From: Pseudonocardiales bacterium
GTDB taxonomy: Bacteria > Actinomycetota > Actinomycetes > Mycobacteriales > Jatrophihabitantaceae
Assembly: GCA_030840415.1 (NCBI GenBank)
Contig: JAVEEO010000262.1
Coordinates: 1 to 6,231, forward strand
Direction: 5' to 3'
Length of the DNA stretch: 6,231 nucleotides
Shown here: one piece after another, positions 1 through 5,917 of the stretch
Layout: each line of letters opens with the position of its first letter
Position numbering within the stretch: the first letter of the stretch is position 1
The notes under the pieces: generated by a model
Database searches by the model: none
The model's input: the letters and a program-made list of their open reading frames with translations, nothing else
Told to the model about the DNA's origin: nothing
Made by a program: the position numbers and the translations under genes

Positions 1-461
1 TGCAGGCGGCGATGATCTCGGCCGCGGTGGCCAACGACGGCAGGCTGATGAAGCCGTACCTGGTCTCGGAGGAGCAGGCGCCCAACCTGGCGGTGCTGAG
101 CCACCCCGATCCGCAGCTGCTCAATCAGGTGATGGACCCCGACCAGGCCAACCAGTTGACCGCGATGATGGTCGACGTGGTGAACAAGGGCACCGGCAAG
201 GCCGCCCAGCTCCCCGGAATCCAGGTGGCCGGCAAGACCGGCACCGCCGACAACGGGCCGCAGAAGTCCGACGGCAGTTACGTCAACCAGCCGCACGCGT
301 GGTTCTCTGGCTTCGCGCCGGCCGACAACCCCAAGATCGCGGTCGCGGTGGTTCTCGAGAACGGCGGGGTGCGCGGCAGCGAGACCACCGGCGGCCTGGC
401 CGCCGCGCCCGTGGCGCAGGCTGTGATGAAGGCCTATCTCGCCGCGATCGGGGTTAAATGA
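1..461 (+). CDS. pbpA: Penicillin-binding protein PbpA, C-terminal part of the transpeptidase domain (5' end outside window)
   Basis: The last 152 codons of a class B penicillin-binding protein are visible. The frame is open from base 3 and stops at 459-461. The transpeptidase signature K-T-G-T-A lies at 234-248, within GKTGTADNG. Upstream is the typical A-x-A-N-D-G-x-x-M-K-P-Y stretch, and downstream the H-A-W-F-S-G-F-A-P segment, both usual around the active site of this family. The SxxK and SxN motifs must lie before the window. The enzyme would cross-link peptidoglycan stem peptides outside the membrane, held there by an N-terminal anchor that is not seen. The neighbour downstream is a PASTA kinase only 37 bp away on the same strand. 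That matches the conserved actinobacterial order rodA-pbpA-kinase and supports PbpA over other class B enzymes. The ATG at 12 is internal and is not the start. Confidence 0.88.
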   Translation, partial: QAAMISAAVANDGRLMKPYLVSEEQAPNLAVLSHPDPQLLNQVMDPDQANQLTAMMVDVVNKGTGKAAQLPGIQVAGKTGTADNGPQKSDGSYVNQPHAWFSGFAPADNPKIAVAVVLENGGVRGSETTGGLAAAPVAQAVMKAYLAAIGVK

Positions 462-487
462 TGGGCTGTGCACGGCAGCGACACAGT

Positions 488-492
488 GAGGA
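488..492 (+). promoter_or_regulatory. Ribosome binding site of the PASTA kinase gene
   Basis: GAGGA lies six bases before the ATG at 499. It supports that start, which also places the kinase residues at the same numbers as in mycobacterial PknB. No promoter-like sequence stands out in the 37 bp after pbpA, so co-transcription with pbpA is likely. Confidence 0.6.
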
Positions 493-498
493 CCTCCG

Positions 499-2367
499 AT
501 GACGGCAGCACGGCTGGTAGGCGGCCGCTACGAGATCGGCGAACTCCTCGGCTATGGCGGAATGGCCGAGGTGCACAAGGGCAAGGACGTCCGGCTCGGC
601 CGCGATATCGCGGTGAAGGTGCTGCGGGCCGATCTGGCGCGTGACCCGACGTTCCAGAACCGGTTCCGGCGTGAGGCACAGGCCGCCGCCGGGCTGAACC
701 ATCCCTCCATCGTCGCGGTGTACGACACCGGCGAGGACGACGGGCCGGAGGGGCACACCCCTTACATCGTGATGGAATACGTCGAGGGCCGGACGCTGCG
801 CGAGGTGCTCAAGGTCCAGGACCGGCTGCCGCCGCAGCAGGCGATGGAGATCACCGCCGAGGTCTGCGCGGCGCTGGACTTCTCGCACCGCTCGGGCATC
901 GTGCACCGCGACATCAAGCCGGGCAACGTGATGATCACCGAGACCGGTGCGATCAAGGTGATGGACTTCGGGATCGCCCGGGCGCTGGCCGACAACGCCG
1001 CGACCGTGACCGCCACCGCCGCGGTGATCGGGACCGCGCAGTACCTGTCCCCGGAACAGGCCCGCGGCGAGTCGGTCGATGCCCGCTCGGACGTGTACTC
1101 CACCGGCTGCCTGCTCTACGAGCTGCTCACCGGACATCCGCCGTTCACCGGTGATTCGCCGGTGGCGATCGCCTACCAGCACGTCCGGGAGAACCCGCAG
1201 GTGCCGTCCTCGGTGAATGCGGTGGTGCCACCGGCGCTGGACTCGATCGTGATGAAGGCGCTGGCCAAGAACCCGCTGAACCGGTACCAGACGGCAGCCG
1301 AGATGCGCGCGGATCTGCAGCGGGCGCTGGCCGGTCAGCCGGTGGAGGCCGAGTCGGTGATGACCGACGCGCAGCGCACCCAGTTCATCGCGACGGCAGG
1401 GCGACCGGCCGCTCGGGCCGGGGTGCTGATACCGACCTACGAGGACGAGGACGACACCGCCCACCACCGCGGGGCGTTGATCTGGACCGCGGTGGTGTTG
1501 GCGCTGTTGCTGGTCATCGGCGGAACGGCGTTGTACTTGCTGAAGAAGGACAACGGGCCGGCGAGCCCGGTGCTGTACCAGGTCCCGGCGCTGGCCGGGT
1601 TGTCGCCGGCGGCCGCGATCGACAGCCTGCGGGCCAACCACCTGGTGGCGGCGGCCGGAAAGCCGGAGGGCAGCAACGGCCCGTGCAGCGCGGGCGGCGA
1701 TTCGGTGGTGTTGAAGAACCCGACCAAGGGCCAGGTGTGCACCCAGAACCCGCCGGCCGGCCGGGAGGTGGCGGACGGCACCACGGTCCACTTCACCGTC
1801 TACGCCGGGCCGGCCGATGTGCTGGTGCAGCAGGTGGTCGGGCTGTCCTACAGCGAGGCGCAGAAGGCGCTGGCCTCGGAAGGGTTGGCGGCCAGCCGGG
1901 CCGATGTGGACAGCGCGAAGCCGGCCGGGCAGGTGATCGGCCAGGACCCGCCAGCTAACGCGTCGGTGCCGCCGGGAACGGCCGTCAAGCTGCAAGTGGC
2001 CAATGGCAAGGTCAAGCTGCCCGACGTCACCAAACTGACCGAGCAGCAGGCCCGGATGAAGCTGAATCAGCTGGGCTTCACCACCATCGCGCGGTCGGAC
2101 ACCGCACCGGTACAGCCCGGTTTCCAGGTCGGCCAGGTGATGGCGGTCGATCCGACGCCGGGCATCTTCTACGACCCGTCGACCACGATCACCCTGACGG
2201 TGGCGGTGAAACCGCCCTGTCCGACGCCGACGCCTACACCGACGCCGCCCACCTCGAGTGCGTCACCTTCGGGTACCGGTACGCCGTCGTCCAGCGCGAG
2301 CGCCAGCACCTCGGCGTCCAGCAGTTCGCCGTCGGCGACCTCGAACCCGTCCTGCACCCCGGGCTGA
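499..2367 (+). CDS. pknB: PknB-like transmembrane Ser/Thr protein kinase with three PASTA domains
   Basis: This 622-residue receptor kinase would phosphorylate cell-wall and division proteins inside the cell while its outer part senses peptidoglycan fragments or lipid II. Kinase domain, about 11-277: Gly-rich loop G-Y-G-G-M (18-22), ATP lysine K40, helix-C glutamate E59, catalytic HRDIKPGN with D138 and N143, DFG at 156-158, and S-P-E at 184-186. Activation-loop T171 and T173 match the PknB autophosphorylation sites. A juxtamembrane linker (about 280-325) leads to one membrane helix at about 326-348. PASTA repeats follow at about 358-437, 441-501 and 506-571, then a Pro/Thr/Ser-rich tail (573-622). 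M. tuberculosis PknB has four PASTA repeats and no such tail. The first repeat has C396 and C414, which could form a disulfide. No pknA lies between pbpA and this gene. Residue numbering argues for PknB; strict orthology would need a tree. Confidence 0.87.
   Translation: MTAARLVGGRYEIGELLGYGGMAEVHKGKDVRLGRDIAVKVLRADLARDPTFQNRFRREAQAAAGLNHPSIVAVYDTGEDDGPEGHTPYIVMEYVEGRTLREVLKVQDRLPPQQAMEITAEVCAALDFSHRSGIVHRDIKPGNVMITETGAIKVMDFGIARALADNAATVTATAAVIGTAQYLSPEQARGESVDARSDVYSTGCLLYELLTGHPPFTGDSPVAIAYQHVRENPQVPSSVNAVVPPALDSIVMKALAKNPLNRYQTAAEMRADLQRALAGQPVEAESVMTDAQRTQFIATAGRPAARAGVLIPTYEDEDDTAHHRGALIWTAVVLALLLVIGGTALYLLKKDNGPASPVLYQVPALAGLSPAAAIDSLRANHLVAAAGKPEGSNGPCSAGGDSVVLKNPTKGQVCTQNPPAGREVADGTTVHFTVYAGPADVLVQQVVGLSYSEAQKALASEGLAASRADVDSAKPAGQVIGQDPPANASVPPGTAVKLQVANGKVKLPDVTKLTEQQARMKLNQLGFTTIARSDTAPVQPGFQVGQVMAVDPTPGIFYDPSTTITLTVAVKPPCPTPTPTPTPPTSSASPSGTGTPSSSASASTSASSSSPSATSNPSCTPG
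2221..2364 (+). repeat. Low-complexity Pro/Thr then Ser/Ala/Thr-rich coding tail of the kinase
   Basis: The first 30 bases are imperfect 6-bp repeats of the ccgacg type that encode alternating Thr-Pro. The rest encodes mostly Ser, Thr, Ala and Pro up to the stop, with C574 and C619 near its two ends. It lies after the last PASTA domain and is therefore extracellular. Such tails elsewhere act as wall-spanning or O-glycosylated spacers; that role here is inference. Confidence 0.6.
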
Positions 2368-2374
2368 GCGAACA

Positions 2375-2397
2375 CCGAGCAGCTCGGCTACCCGAGC
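2375..2397. terminator. Candidate bidirectional terminator between the convergent kinase and HNH genes
   Basis: CCGAG (2375-2379) pairs with CTCGG (2383-2387) around a 3-base loop. The overlapping GCTCGG (2382-2387) can instead pair with CCGAGC (2392-2397) around a 4-base loop, so the two hairpins exclude each other. They start 7 bases after the kinase stop and reach into the last codons of the opposing gene. No T-run follows, which is common in GC-rich actinobacteria. The short stems make this modest evidence. Confidence 0.35.
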
Positions 2398-4199
2398 ATC
2401 CCGGCTACCCGCGCGCTCCCGCAGGTAATCCCGAGTGCTGCGCGGCGCAGTCCCCGGACGTTCCTCAGAAAGGTGGCAAGCGTCGGTTCGGCTGAACCGG
2501 TTGGTAAGTTCGGCGTTGGTCGACCGGCTGATGGGTGCGCTTGGGCCGAGCTAGGTGTGCTCGGCGTTGACTGATCGGCTGGTGGCAGCGTCGGTTCGGC
2601 TGAGCTACGTGGCGCGCTGGGCGTTGGCTGATCGACTGGTGGCAGCGTCGATTCGGTCGAACCGGTTGGTGAGCTCGACTGATCGGCTGGTGGGTGTGCT
2701 CGGGCTGGCTTGGTCAGTGAACTTCGCCGATCGGATGGCAGCCTCGACGCTGGCTCGGCTCGACCCTCTCGATCGGTACCCAGGCGCTGCCAGCGCTCGG
2801 GCGGATCGGTGCGATAGTGCCGTCCCGCCGGACTGATCCACCGGCTGCTGCCGGTGTCGGCATCCCGGCTGACCCGCCAGCCGGCCACGGTCTTGGCATT
2901 GTGGTGCCGGCGGTGCAGCGGATGCAGGTTGCCGGCGCTGGTGCTGCCAGCCGGGTAGGCCGCGATGTGATCGAGGTCCGAGCGTCGTGCCTGCCGGGTA
3001 CAGAACGGGAACGTGCATTCACCGTCACGCGCGATCACGTGATCGCCGAGGTGCTGGGGTGGCCGGTACCTGGTGGTGCCGTAGTCCAGCAGTTGCCCGC
3101 TGACCGGATCGGTGACCAGCCGGCGCCAGGTGGCGGTGGGATCGTGCGCGAGTTGGCGGGCATAGCCGGCGGGAATCGGGCCGTAGCCGTCGAGCCAACC
3201 CGGCTCGTCATTCCGGCCGGCCAGGGTTGACAGCGGCACCGTGACGCTGATGCTCGGCCGGTGCCCCTGCACGGTGGGCAGATCGCCATCGATGCCGTTG
3301 AGCACCCCGTTCACCAGCGCGTCGGCTCGCAGCTGATCCATCGTCCGATCGTCGTCGGCCGGTGCCAGCCGGGCGGCGGCATCGACCCGGTCGTAGAGCA
3401 ACTGTGCCTGGGCAGCCGGCAGCAGCGCCATCAGCCAGGACGTGCCGTGATCGGCCGGCGCGATCCTGATGTGCCGGTCGGCCACCGACCGCTGGTGCTT
3501 GTGCTCTGCCGATGCCGGATCCAGTTGCAGGGCCGCCCGTTTGGCGGTGCGCTTGAGCTGCACGGTGGACTGCTGAGGTGCCGACCTCAGCACCCGGGCC
3601 TCGTAGTCGGGCAGCACCTCGTCGGGCAGTGCGTAGGAGGCTTCGGCGATCGCGGTGGCATGGGCCGGGCCGATCCGGCCCTCGGACAGCGCCAACACAG
3701 TGGTGGGCAACTGGCGGCACAGCCGCTCGGCATTCTTGAGCAGATTCTGGGCCGCCGGGCCGGAAAGCCCGAGCGCACAGCCGACCTCTTCGACACACCA
3801 GTGCTTGGTCGATGAATCTCGTGCTGAGATAAGGCTCAGCAGCGACAACTGCCGGGCCGCCCACCAGGACTGCTGGTGCTGTTGACCGGCGAGGGCATCG
3901 ATGCGTTCGGCGGCGGTCAGCGCGGTGAAGTCCAACGCAGCCAACCGAGCCGACTCGGCCAGGCCGGGCCGCTGCCAGGCCAGACCCTGCTGGAGCGCCT
4001 CGGCAGGCTCGGCAGTGGCATCGGCGGGATCGGCGAAGACCAAGGGTGCATCAACGGACTCTGGCCACTCGACGAGTACCAGTTCGGCGGGTGGCTCGGC
4101 AGGCAGCGCGGCTTCATCCAGCGGCGGCAGGCAATCCCACTCGCTGAACCCCCACCTATCGAGCTCCCGTTCACAGGAGTCGACCTCGGCTGCGATCAT
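2388..4199 (-). CDS. DUF222 / HNH endonuclease-domain protein (13E12-type family) with repetitive tail
   Basis: This 603-residue protein belongs to the DUF222 plus HNH proteins common in actinobacteria, often in many copies. The N-terminal 75 residues are acidic and Ala/Pro-rich. A helical DUF222-like region spans about 80-330. The HNH nuclease module lies at about 386-440: C395-x4-C400 (likely zinc pair), D410-H411, N424 and H432-H433-N434. The second cysteine pair of many HNH enzymes is not evident, since the usual L-C-x-x-H-H reads L-H-R-R-H-H. After about residue 495 comes a Pro/Thr/Ser-rich repeat tail. The family is predicted to cut DNA and some members are linked to mobile elements; no target is known. 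The ATG overlaps the stop of the upstream DinB-derived frame as ATGA. It has no good Shine-Dalgarno, but a -10-like hexamer sits six bases upstream, suggesting leaderless expression. The gene converges on the kinase with a 20-bp gap. Confidence 0.85.
   Translation of the reverse strand: MIAAEVDSCERELDRWGFSEWDCLPPLDEAALPAEPPAELVLVEWPESVDAPLVFADPADATAEPAEALQQGLAWQRPGLAESARLAALDFTALTAAERIDALAGQQHQQSWWAARQLSLLSLISARDSSTKHWCVEEVGCALGLSGPAAQNLLKNAERLCRQLPTTVLALSEGRIGPAHATAIAEASYALPDEVLPDYEARVLRSAPQQSTVQLKRTAKRAALQLDPASAEHKHQRSVADRHIRIAPADHGTSWLMALLPAAQAQLLYDRVDAAARLAPADDDRTMDQLRADALVNGVLNGIDGDLPTVQGHRPSISVTVPLSTLAGRNDEPGWLDGYGPIPAGYARQLAHDPTATWRRLVTDPVSGQLLDYGTTRYRPPQHLGDHVIARDGECTFPFCTRQARRSDLDHIAAYPAGSTSAGNLHPLHRRHHNAKTVAGWRVSRDADTGSSRWISPAGRHYRTDPPERWQRLGTDREGRAEPASRLPSDRRSSLTKPARAHPPADQSSSPTGSTESTLPPVDQPTPSAPRSSAEPTLPPADQSTPSTPSSAQAHPSAGRPTPNLPTGSAEPTLATFLRNVRGLRRAALGITCGSARVAGMLG
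2472..2705 (-). repeat. Degenerate tandem repeats in the C-terminal tail of the HNH protein
   Basis: Residues 499-576 hold about four and a half repeats of 16-19 residues: starts at 499, 515, 534 and 552, with a partial copy at 570. Each carries variants of A-E-P-T-L-P-P-A-D-Q followed by a Ser/Thr/Pro run. The DNA repeats with periods of 51 and 57 bp; for example ggcgttg recurs at 2512, 2563 and 2620 on the plus strand, followed by similar bases. Periods are whole codons, so copies can be gained or lost without shifting the frame. The tail is probably disordered. Confidence 0.75.
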
Positions 4200-4205
4200 G
4201 CCCTA

Positions 4206-4211
4206 AAACTA
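4206..4211 (-). promoter_or_regulatory. Candidate leaderless -10 element for the HNH gene
   Basis: Read on the minus strand, TAGTTT fits the actinobacterial TANNNT -10 consensus. Exactly six bases separate it from the ATG at 4199, the spacing expected when transcription starts at the A of the start codon. No clear -35 is seen, and the start lacks a properly spaced Shine-Dalgarno. The surrounding bases (about 4200-4260) are AT-richer than neighbouring coding DNA, as expected for a promoter region. Confidence 0.45.
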
Positions 4212-4607
4212 GACCAACCCTCTGACAGTTCCTGAGGCCTACGACTTAGCGATCGCGATTGACCAGTATTTGCCGGGAATTTCGGGGGGAGGGTGCTGAA
4301 GGGGCACCGCGCTTCCAGTACCGCCAGGTCGCGCATCGCGTAACGATGGTGCTCGCACTCCTCCTCCATCACCACCCCGAGGCAACTCGCGACGGTGCGG
4401 AGCTCCTCGGGGTAGCCGGGCGCGGGCGCCCGGGTGCAACCGCGTTCCAGGTCATCGTCGGTGAGGCCGTCGACGAGCGCGCGAACCAGCGCCATCCGCT
4501 CAGCGCGTACCGCCATCACCTCCGCATACGACGGGGACGCCTCGAGGTCCATCCCGAGCGCTGCCGCGTCGGCCGGTGGATACGCCGTCTGTGGCAGGGC
4601 AATCCGG

Positions 4608-4615
4608 TGATTGAT
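4608..4615. repeat. 4-bp tandem duplication TGAT-TGAT that shifts the DinB frame
   Basis: Two adjacent TGAT copies fall exactly where DinB similarity jumps frame. Deleting one copy gives a continuous L-P-Y-H-R-I-A-L-P reading on the minus strand, matching the family. This is the signature of replication slippage, or possibly a sequencing error. Confidence 0.7.
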
Positions 4616-4705
4616 AGGGCAGTGGCTGGTCGAGAATGGTCCGGCTGGCCCAGGCATCGGTGGCGTAGACCAGATGGCGCATCGTCTCGACGAAGGACCA
4701 CTCGT

Positions 4706-4725
4706 CGTCGACCCGTTCGTGCCGG
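4706..4725. repeat. Left copy of a candidate direct repeat flanking the insert
   Basis: The first eight bases, CGTCGACC, are identical to 5918-5925, and the full 20-base segments match at 16 positions. This copy lies inside the DinB body and encodes R-H-E-R-V-D-D on the minus strand. It may be a target-site duplication or chance in GC-rich DNA. Confidence 0.35.
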
Positions 4726-4730
4726 AGATC

Positions 4731-4874
4731 GATGGCCGCTACGAGTGCCTGCGAAATGGTTGGTGCAGTTCCACAGAGCTGACCAGTCTCGCCGGACGCG
4801 CTTGCGGAGCGCTCGACCTCGACGATGCGGTAGCTGGCGTCCAGGAACTCGCCGATGACACCGTGGCACCTCAT
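4731..4874 (-). other. Unidentified reading frame fused in frame to the DinB body
   Basis: From the ATG at 4874 a minus-strand frame of 48 codons runs without a stop into the DinB segment at 4730. Its first half, containing V-I-G-E-F-L-D-A-S-Y-R-I-V-E-V, uses almost only G or C at third positions, which suggests real coding descent. The second half does not. I do not recognise it and it does not resemble the helix-1 region expected before DinB helix 2. That expected region is found instead at 5938-6000. It could be a gene end carried by the insert. No clear ribosome binding site precedes the ATG. Confidence 0.3.
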
Positions 4875-4951
4875 CGAGGCCCGGGAACGCGCAGACAGTC
4901 AGTCACGTCATACTGCGACTACTCGCCAATCTCGCTGCCAGGCCGCGATAG

Positions 4952-5123
4952 GGAACCCACGCCGAATGGGTCGCCGACAGCCAGCGCATCGAATCCGGCT
5001 ACCAGGCCAAGGCCGACGCAGAACTCGCCGCCCGGCAGGACGCCGCCGACAGGTAGGCCCGCATCCTGCAACGCGAACCTCGCCGCCGCATACGACCGAG
5101 CCGAAGCGCGGAACGCGGGATAG
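4952..5123 (+). pseudogene. Decayed fragment of an unidentified gene
   Basis: After an in-frame TAG at 4949-4951, a plus-strand frame reads A-E-W-V-A-D-S-Q-R-I-E-S-G-Y-Q-A-K-A-D-A and on to D-A-A-D-R. Only 4 of 31 codons here end in A or T, strongly coding-like. It hits TAG at 5054-5056. Coding character then shifts to another frame at about 5067 (A-N-L-A-A-A-Y-D-R-A-E-A-R), which stops at 5121-5123. This looks like the Ala/Glu/Arg-rich helical tail of a protein that has suffered a nonsense mutation and a frameshift. I cannot name the family. The rest of the region 4875-5184 shows no feature I can support. Confidence 0.4.
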
Positions 5124-5174
5124 CCGAGGCGCACCCCGCCTTGTAGCGTTGGCTGGCGTCGTCTCCCCCTCTCG

Positions 5175-5180
5175 AAGGAG
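5175..5180 (+). promoter_or_regulatory. Ribosome binding site deciding the start of the membrane-protein gene
   Basis: AAGGAG is a near-perfect Shine-Dalgarno four bases before GTG at 5185. The open frame continues upstream to 4855, but that part is extremely Arg/Pro-rich and has no membrane segment. The GTG is therefore the better start. Confidence 0.7.
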
Positions 5181-5184
5181 TGAA

Positions 5185-5886
5185 GTGAGTACTGCGGTTG
5201 TCACGGCGATTCTCGCGCCGCTACTCACGCTTCTTGCAGGTGCCCTACTTCAACGCGATTCGGCTTCAAGAGCGCGCAAGGAGTTGCTTGAATTGGCCGA
5301 GCTACGAGAAAAGGTAGCTACCGAGCAGGGGAAAATCGTCGACGTCCTCATTGAGTCGCGCTTACGGTTGGCTTACAGGCGGGCATCCCGGCCCAAGAGT
5401 GTGCCCCGCTTGGTGACCGCGGCGGCCCTTTTGATGATCAGCTCGTATGCCTTATTCCCCGTGGTTTCGTACTACAGCGAGCGAGCCAGTAGAGACGCTC
5501 AGCAGGTAGCCCGCGCACAAAGCCTCCAACAGTTCGACGTAGCGAAGCGCTTCGCAGACGACCAAGCGCTTGGTGAGCGCTTAGTGACTGCTATGAATTA
5601 CGCTGGTATAGCTGCTGCGGTCGCAGGGATGTGCTGCGCTATTGCGGCGGGAGTTTCACTTCTCGTCTGGGTCAACCGCGAAGAACCGCATACGTGGGCC
5701 CGCCTGCTACGCCTGCTAGGAATTCGGCGGACGACTGAGAGTGGCACACACGGCGACGGCGACAATCCTGAGGCGATCCGCGCCAAGCCTAGTCATGCCG
5801 ATAGCACCGAGCGTGAGCGCCTGGCGGACATCGCCGCCAGGCGCCGTATGCGACGTCTGGCACTGCGCAACCCGAACCTGCTGTAG
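5185..5886 (+). CDS. Unrecognised membrane protein, 233 residues, three predicted membrane segments
   Basis: I do not recognise the family. Starting at GTG 5185 behind a strong ribosome binding site, the protein has a hydrophobic segment at residues 4-22. A charged helical stretch (about 23-74, rich in Glu, Arg and Leu) follows, then a second membrane segment at about 75-96. A polar, Gln/Arg/Asp-rich loop (97-138) leads to a third segment at about 139-163 containing C150-C151, and then a basic, hydrophilic tail (164-233) rich in Arg. By the positive-inside rule the charged stretch and the tail would both be cytoplasmic, with the middle loop outside. Codon use differs from the neighbours: 21 of the first 40 codons end in G or C, against 33 of 40 in the kinase gene. 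This suggests transfer from elsewhere. It is the only intact gene in the putative insert and points opposite to the broken DinB gene. A role as cargo is possible, but no function can be assigned. Confidence 0.65.
   Translation: MSTAVVTAILAPLLTLLAGALLQRDSASRARKELLELAELREKVATEQGKIVDVLIESRLRLAYRRASRPKSVPRLVTAAALLMISSYALFPVVSYYSERASRDAQQVARAQSLQQFDVAKRFADDQALGERLVTAMNYAGIAAAVAGMCCAIAAGVSLLVWVNREEPHTWARLLRLLGIRRTTESGTHGDGDNPEAIRAKPSHADSTERERLADIAARRRMRRLALRNPNLL
5817..5844. repeat. Perfect 11-bp inverted repeat near the 3' end of the membrane-protein gene
   Basis: GCGCCTGGCGG (5817-5827) is the exact reverse complement of 5834-5844, with a 6-base loop. It would form a very stable GC-rich hairpin in RNA or DNA. 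It lies within codons near residues 211-221, about 40 bases before the stop, and close to the right end of the putative insert. It could serve as a terminator-like element, a protein-binding site, or part of an element end. Confidence 0.6.
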
Positions 5887-5912
5887 CGGCGCCGCTGGAG
5901 GGGGGGTCCCCT
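5885..5912 (+). terminator. Possible terminator after the membrane-protein gene
   Basis: A 12-bp palindrome, AGCGGC-GCCGCT (5885-5896), overlaps the stop codon. AGGGG (5899-5903) can then pair with CCCCT (5908-5912) around a 4-base loop. The stems are short and no T-run follows, so support is weak. The rest of 5887-5937 shows nothing else. Confidence 0.3.
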
Positions 5913-5917
5913 GGCCC

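Larger units (their letters stand above)
4196..4730 (-). pseudogene. DinB-family protein, disrupted: main body, frameshifted and lacking its N-terminus
   Basis: DinB-fold proteins are four-helix, usually metal-binding proteins; members include mycothiol- and bacillithiol-dependent enzymes. From 4730 leftward one frame reads D-L-R-H-E-R-V-D-D-E-W-S-F-V-E-T, the family's helix-2 region, up to L-P-Y at 4614. A second frame resumes at 4609 with H-R-I-A-L-P-Q-T-A-Y and runs through the C-terminal E-C-E-H-H-R-Y-A-M-R-D-L helix to L-E-A-R at 4307. The two join perfectly if one copy of a 4-bp tandem duplication (4608-4615) is removed. The histidines of R-H-L-V and E-H-H-R are likely metal ligands and are kept. 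Homologues as I recall them end near L-E-A-R. Here the frame continues 35 residues in poor codon usage to a TGA at 4196-4198 overlapping the HNH ATG. The missing N-terminus lies at 5938-6075. Family confident; biochemical function unknown. Confidence 0.75.

Noticed and set aside
454..1995. Long open frame on the minus strand opposite the kinase gene
   Set aside because: It mirrors the GC-rich codons of a well-supported kinase, has low-complexity Arg/His/Gly-rich translation and matches no family pattern.
3261..3815. Plus-strand open frame opposite the HNH gene
   Set aside because: It overlaps the conserved DUF222 region in antisense, and its Gly/Arg/Gln-rich translation is typical of a shadow frame.
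4196..4199. ATGA overlap as evidence of translational coupling between the DinB and HNH genes
   Set aside because: The DinB frame reaches this point only through an apparent frameshift and stop loss, so the overlap is probably accidental.
4259..4858. Plus-strand open frame opposite the DinB body
   Set aside because: The minus strand carries recognisable DinB motifs; the plus translation is Arg-rich and lacks family features.
4855..5184. N-terminal extension of the membrane-protein frame
   Set aside because: It is extremely Arg/Pro-rich and out of frame with the coding-like stretch at 4961-5053. A strong ribosome binding site supports GTG 5185 instead.
4735..5890. Inverted 8-bp match gccgctac (4735-4742) and gtagcggc (5883-5890) as terminal inverted repeats of the insert
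   Set aside because: Only eight GC-rich bases match, the right copy contains the stop codon of the intact gene, and the positions are not symmetric with the DinB break points.
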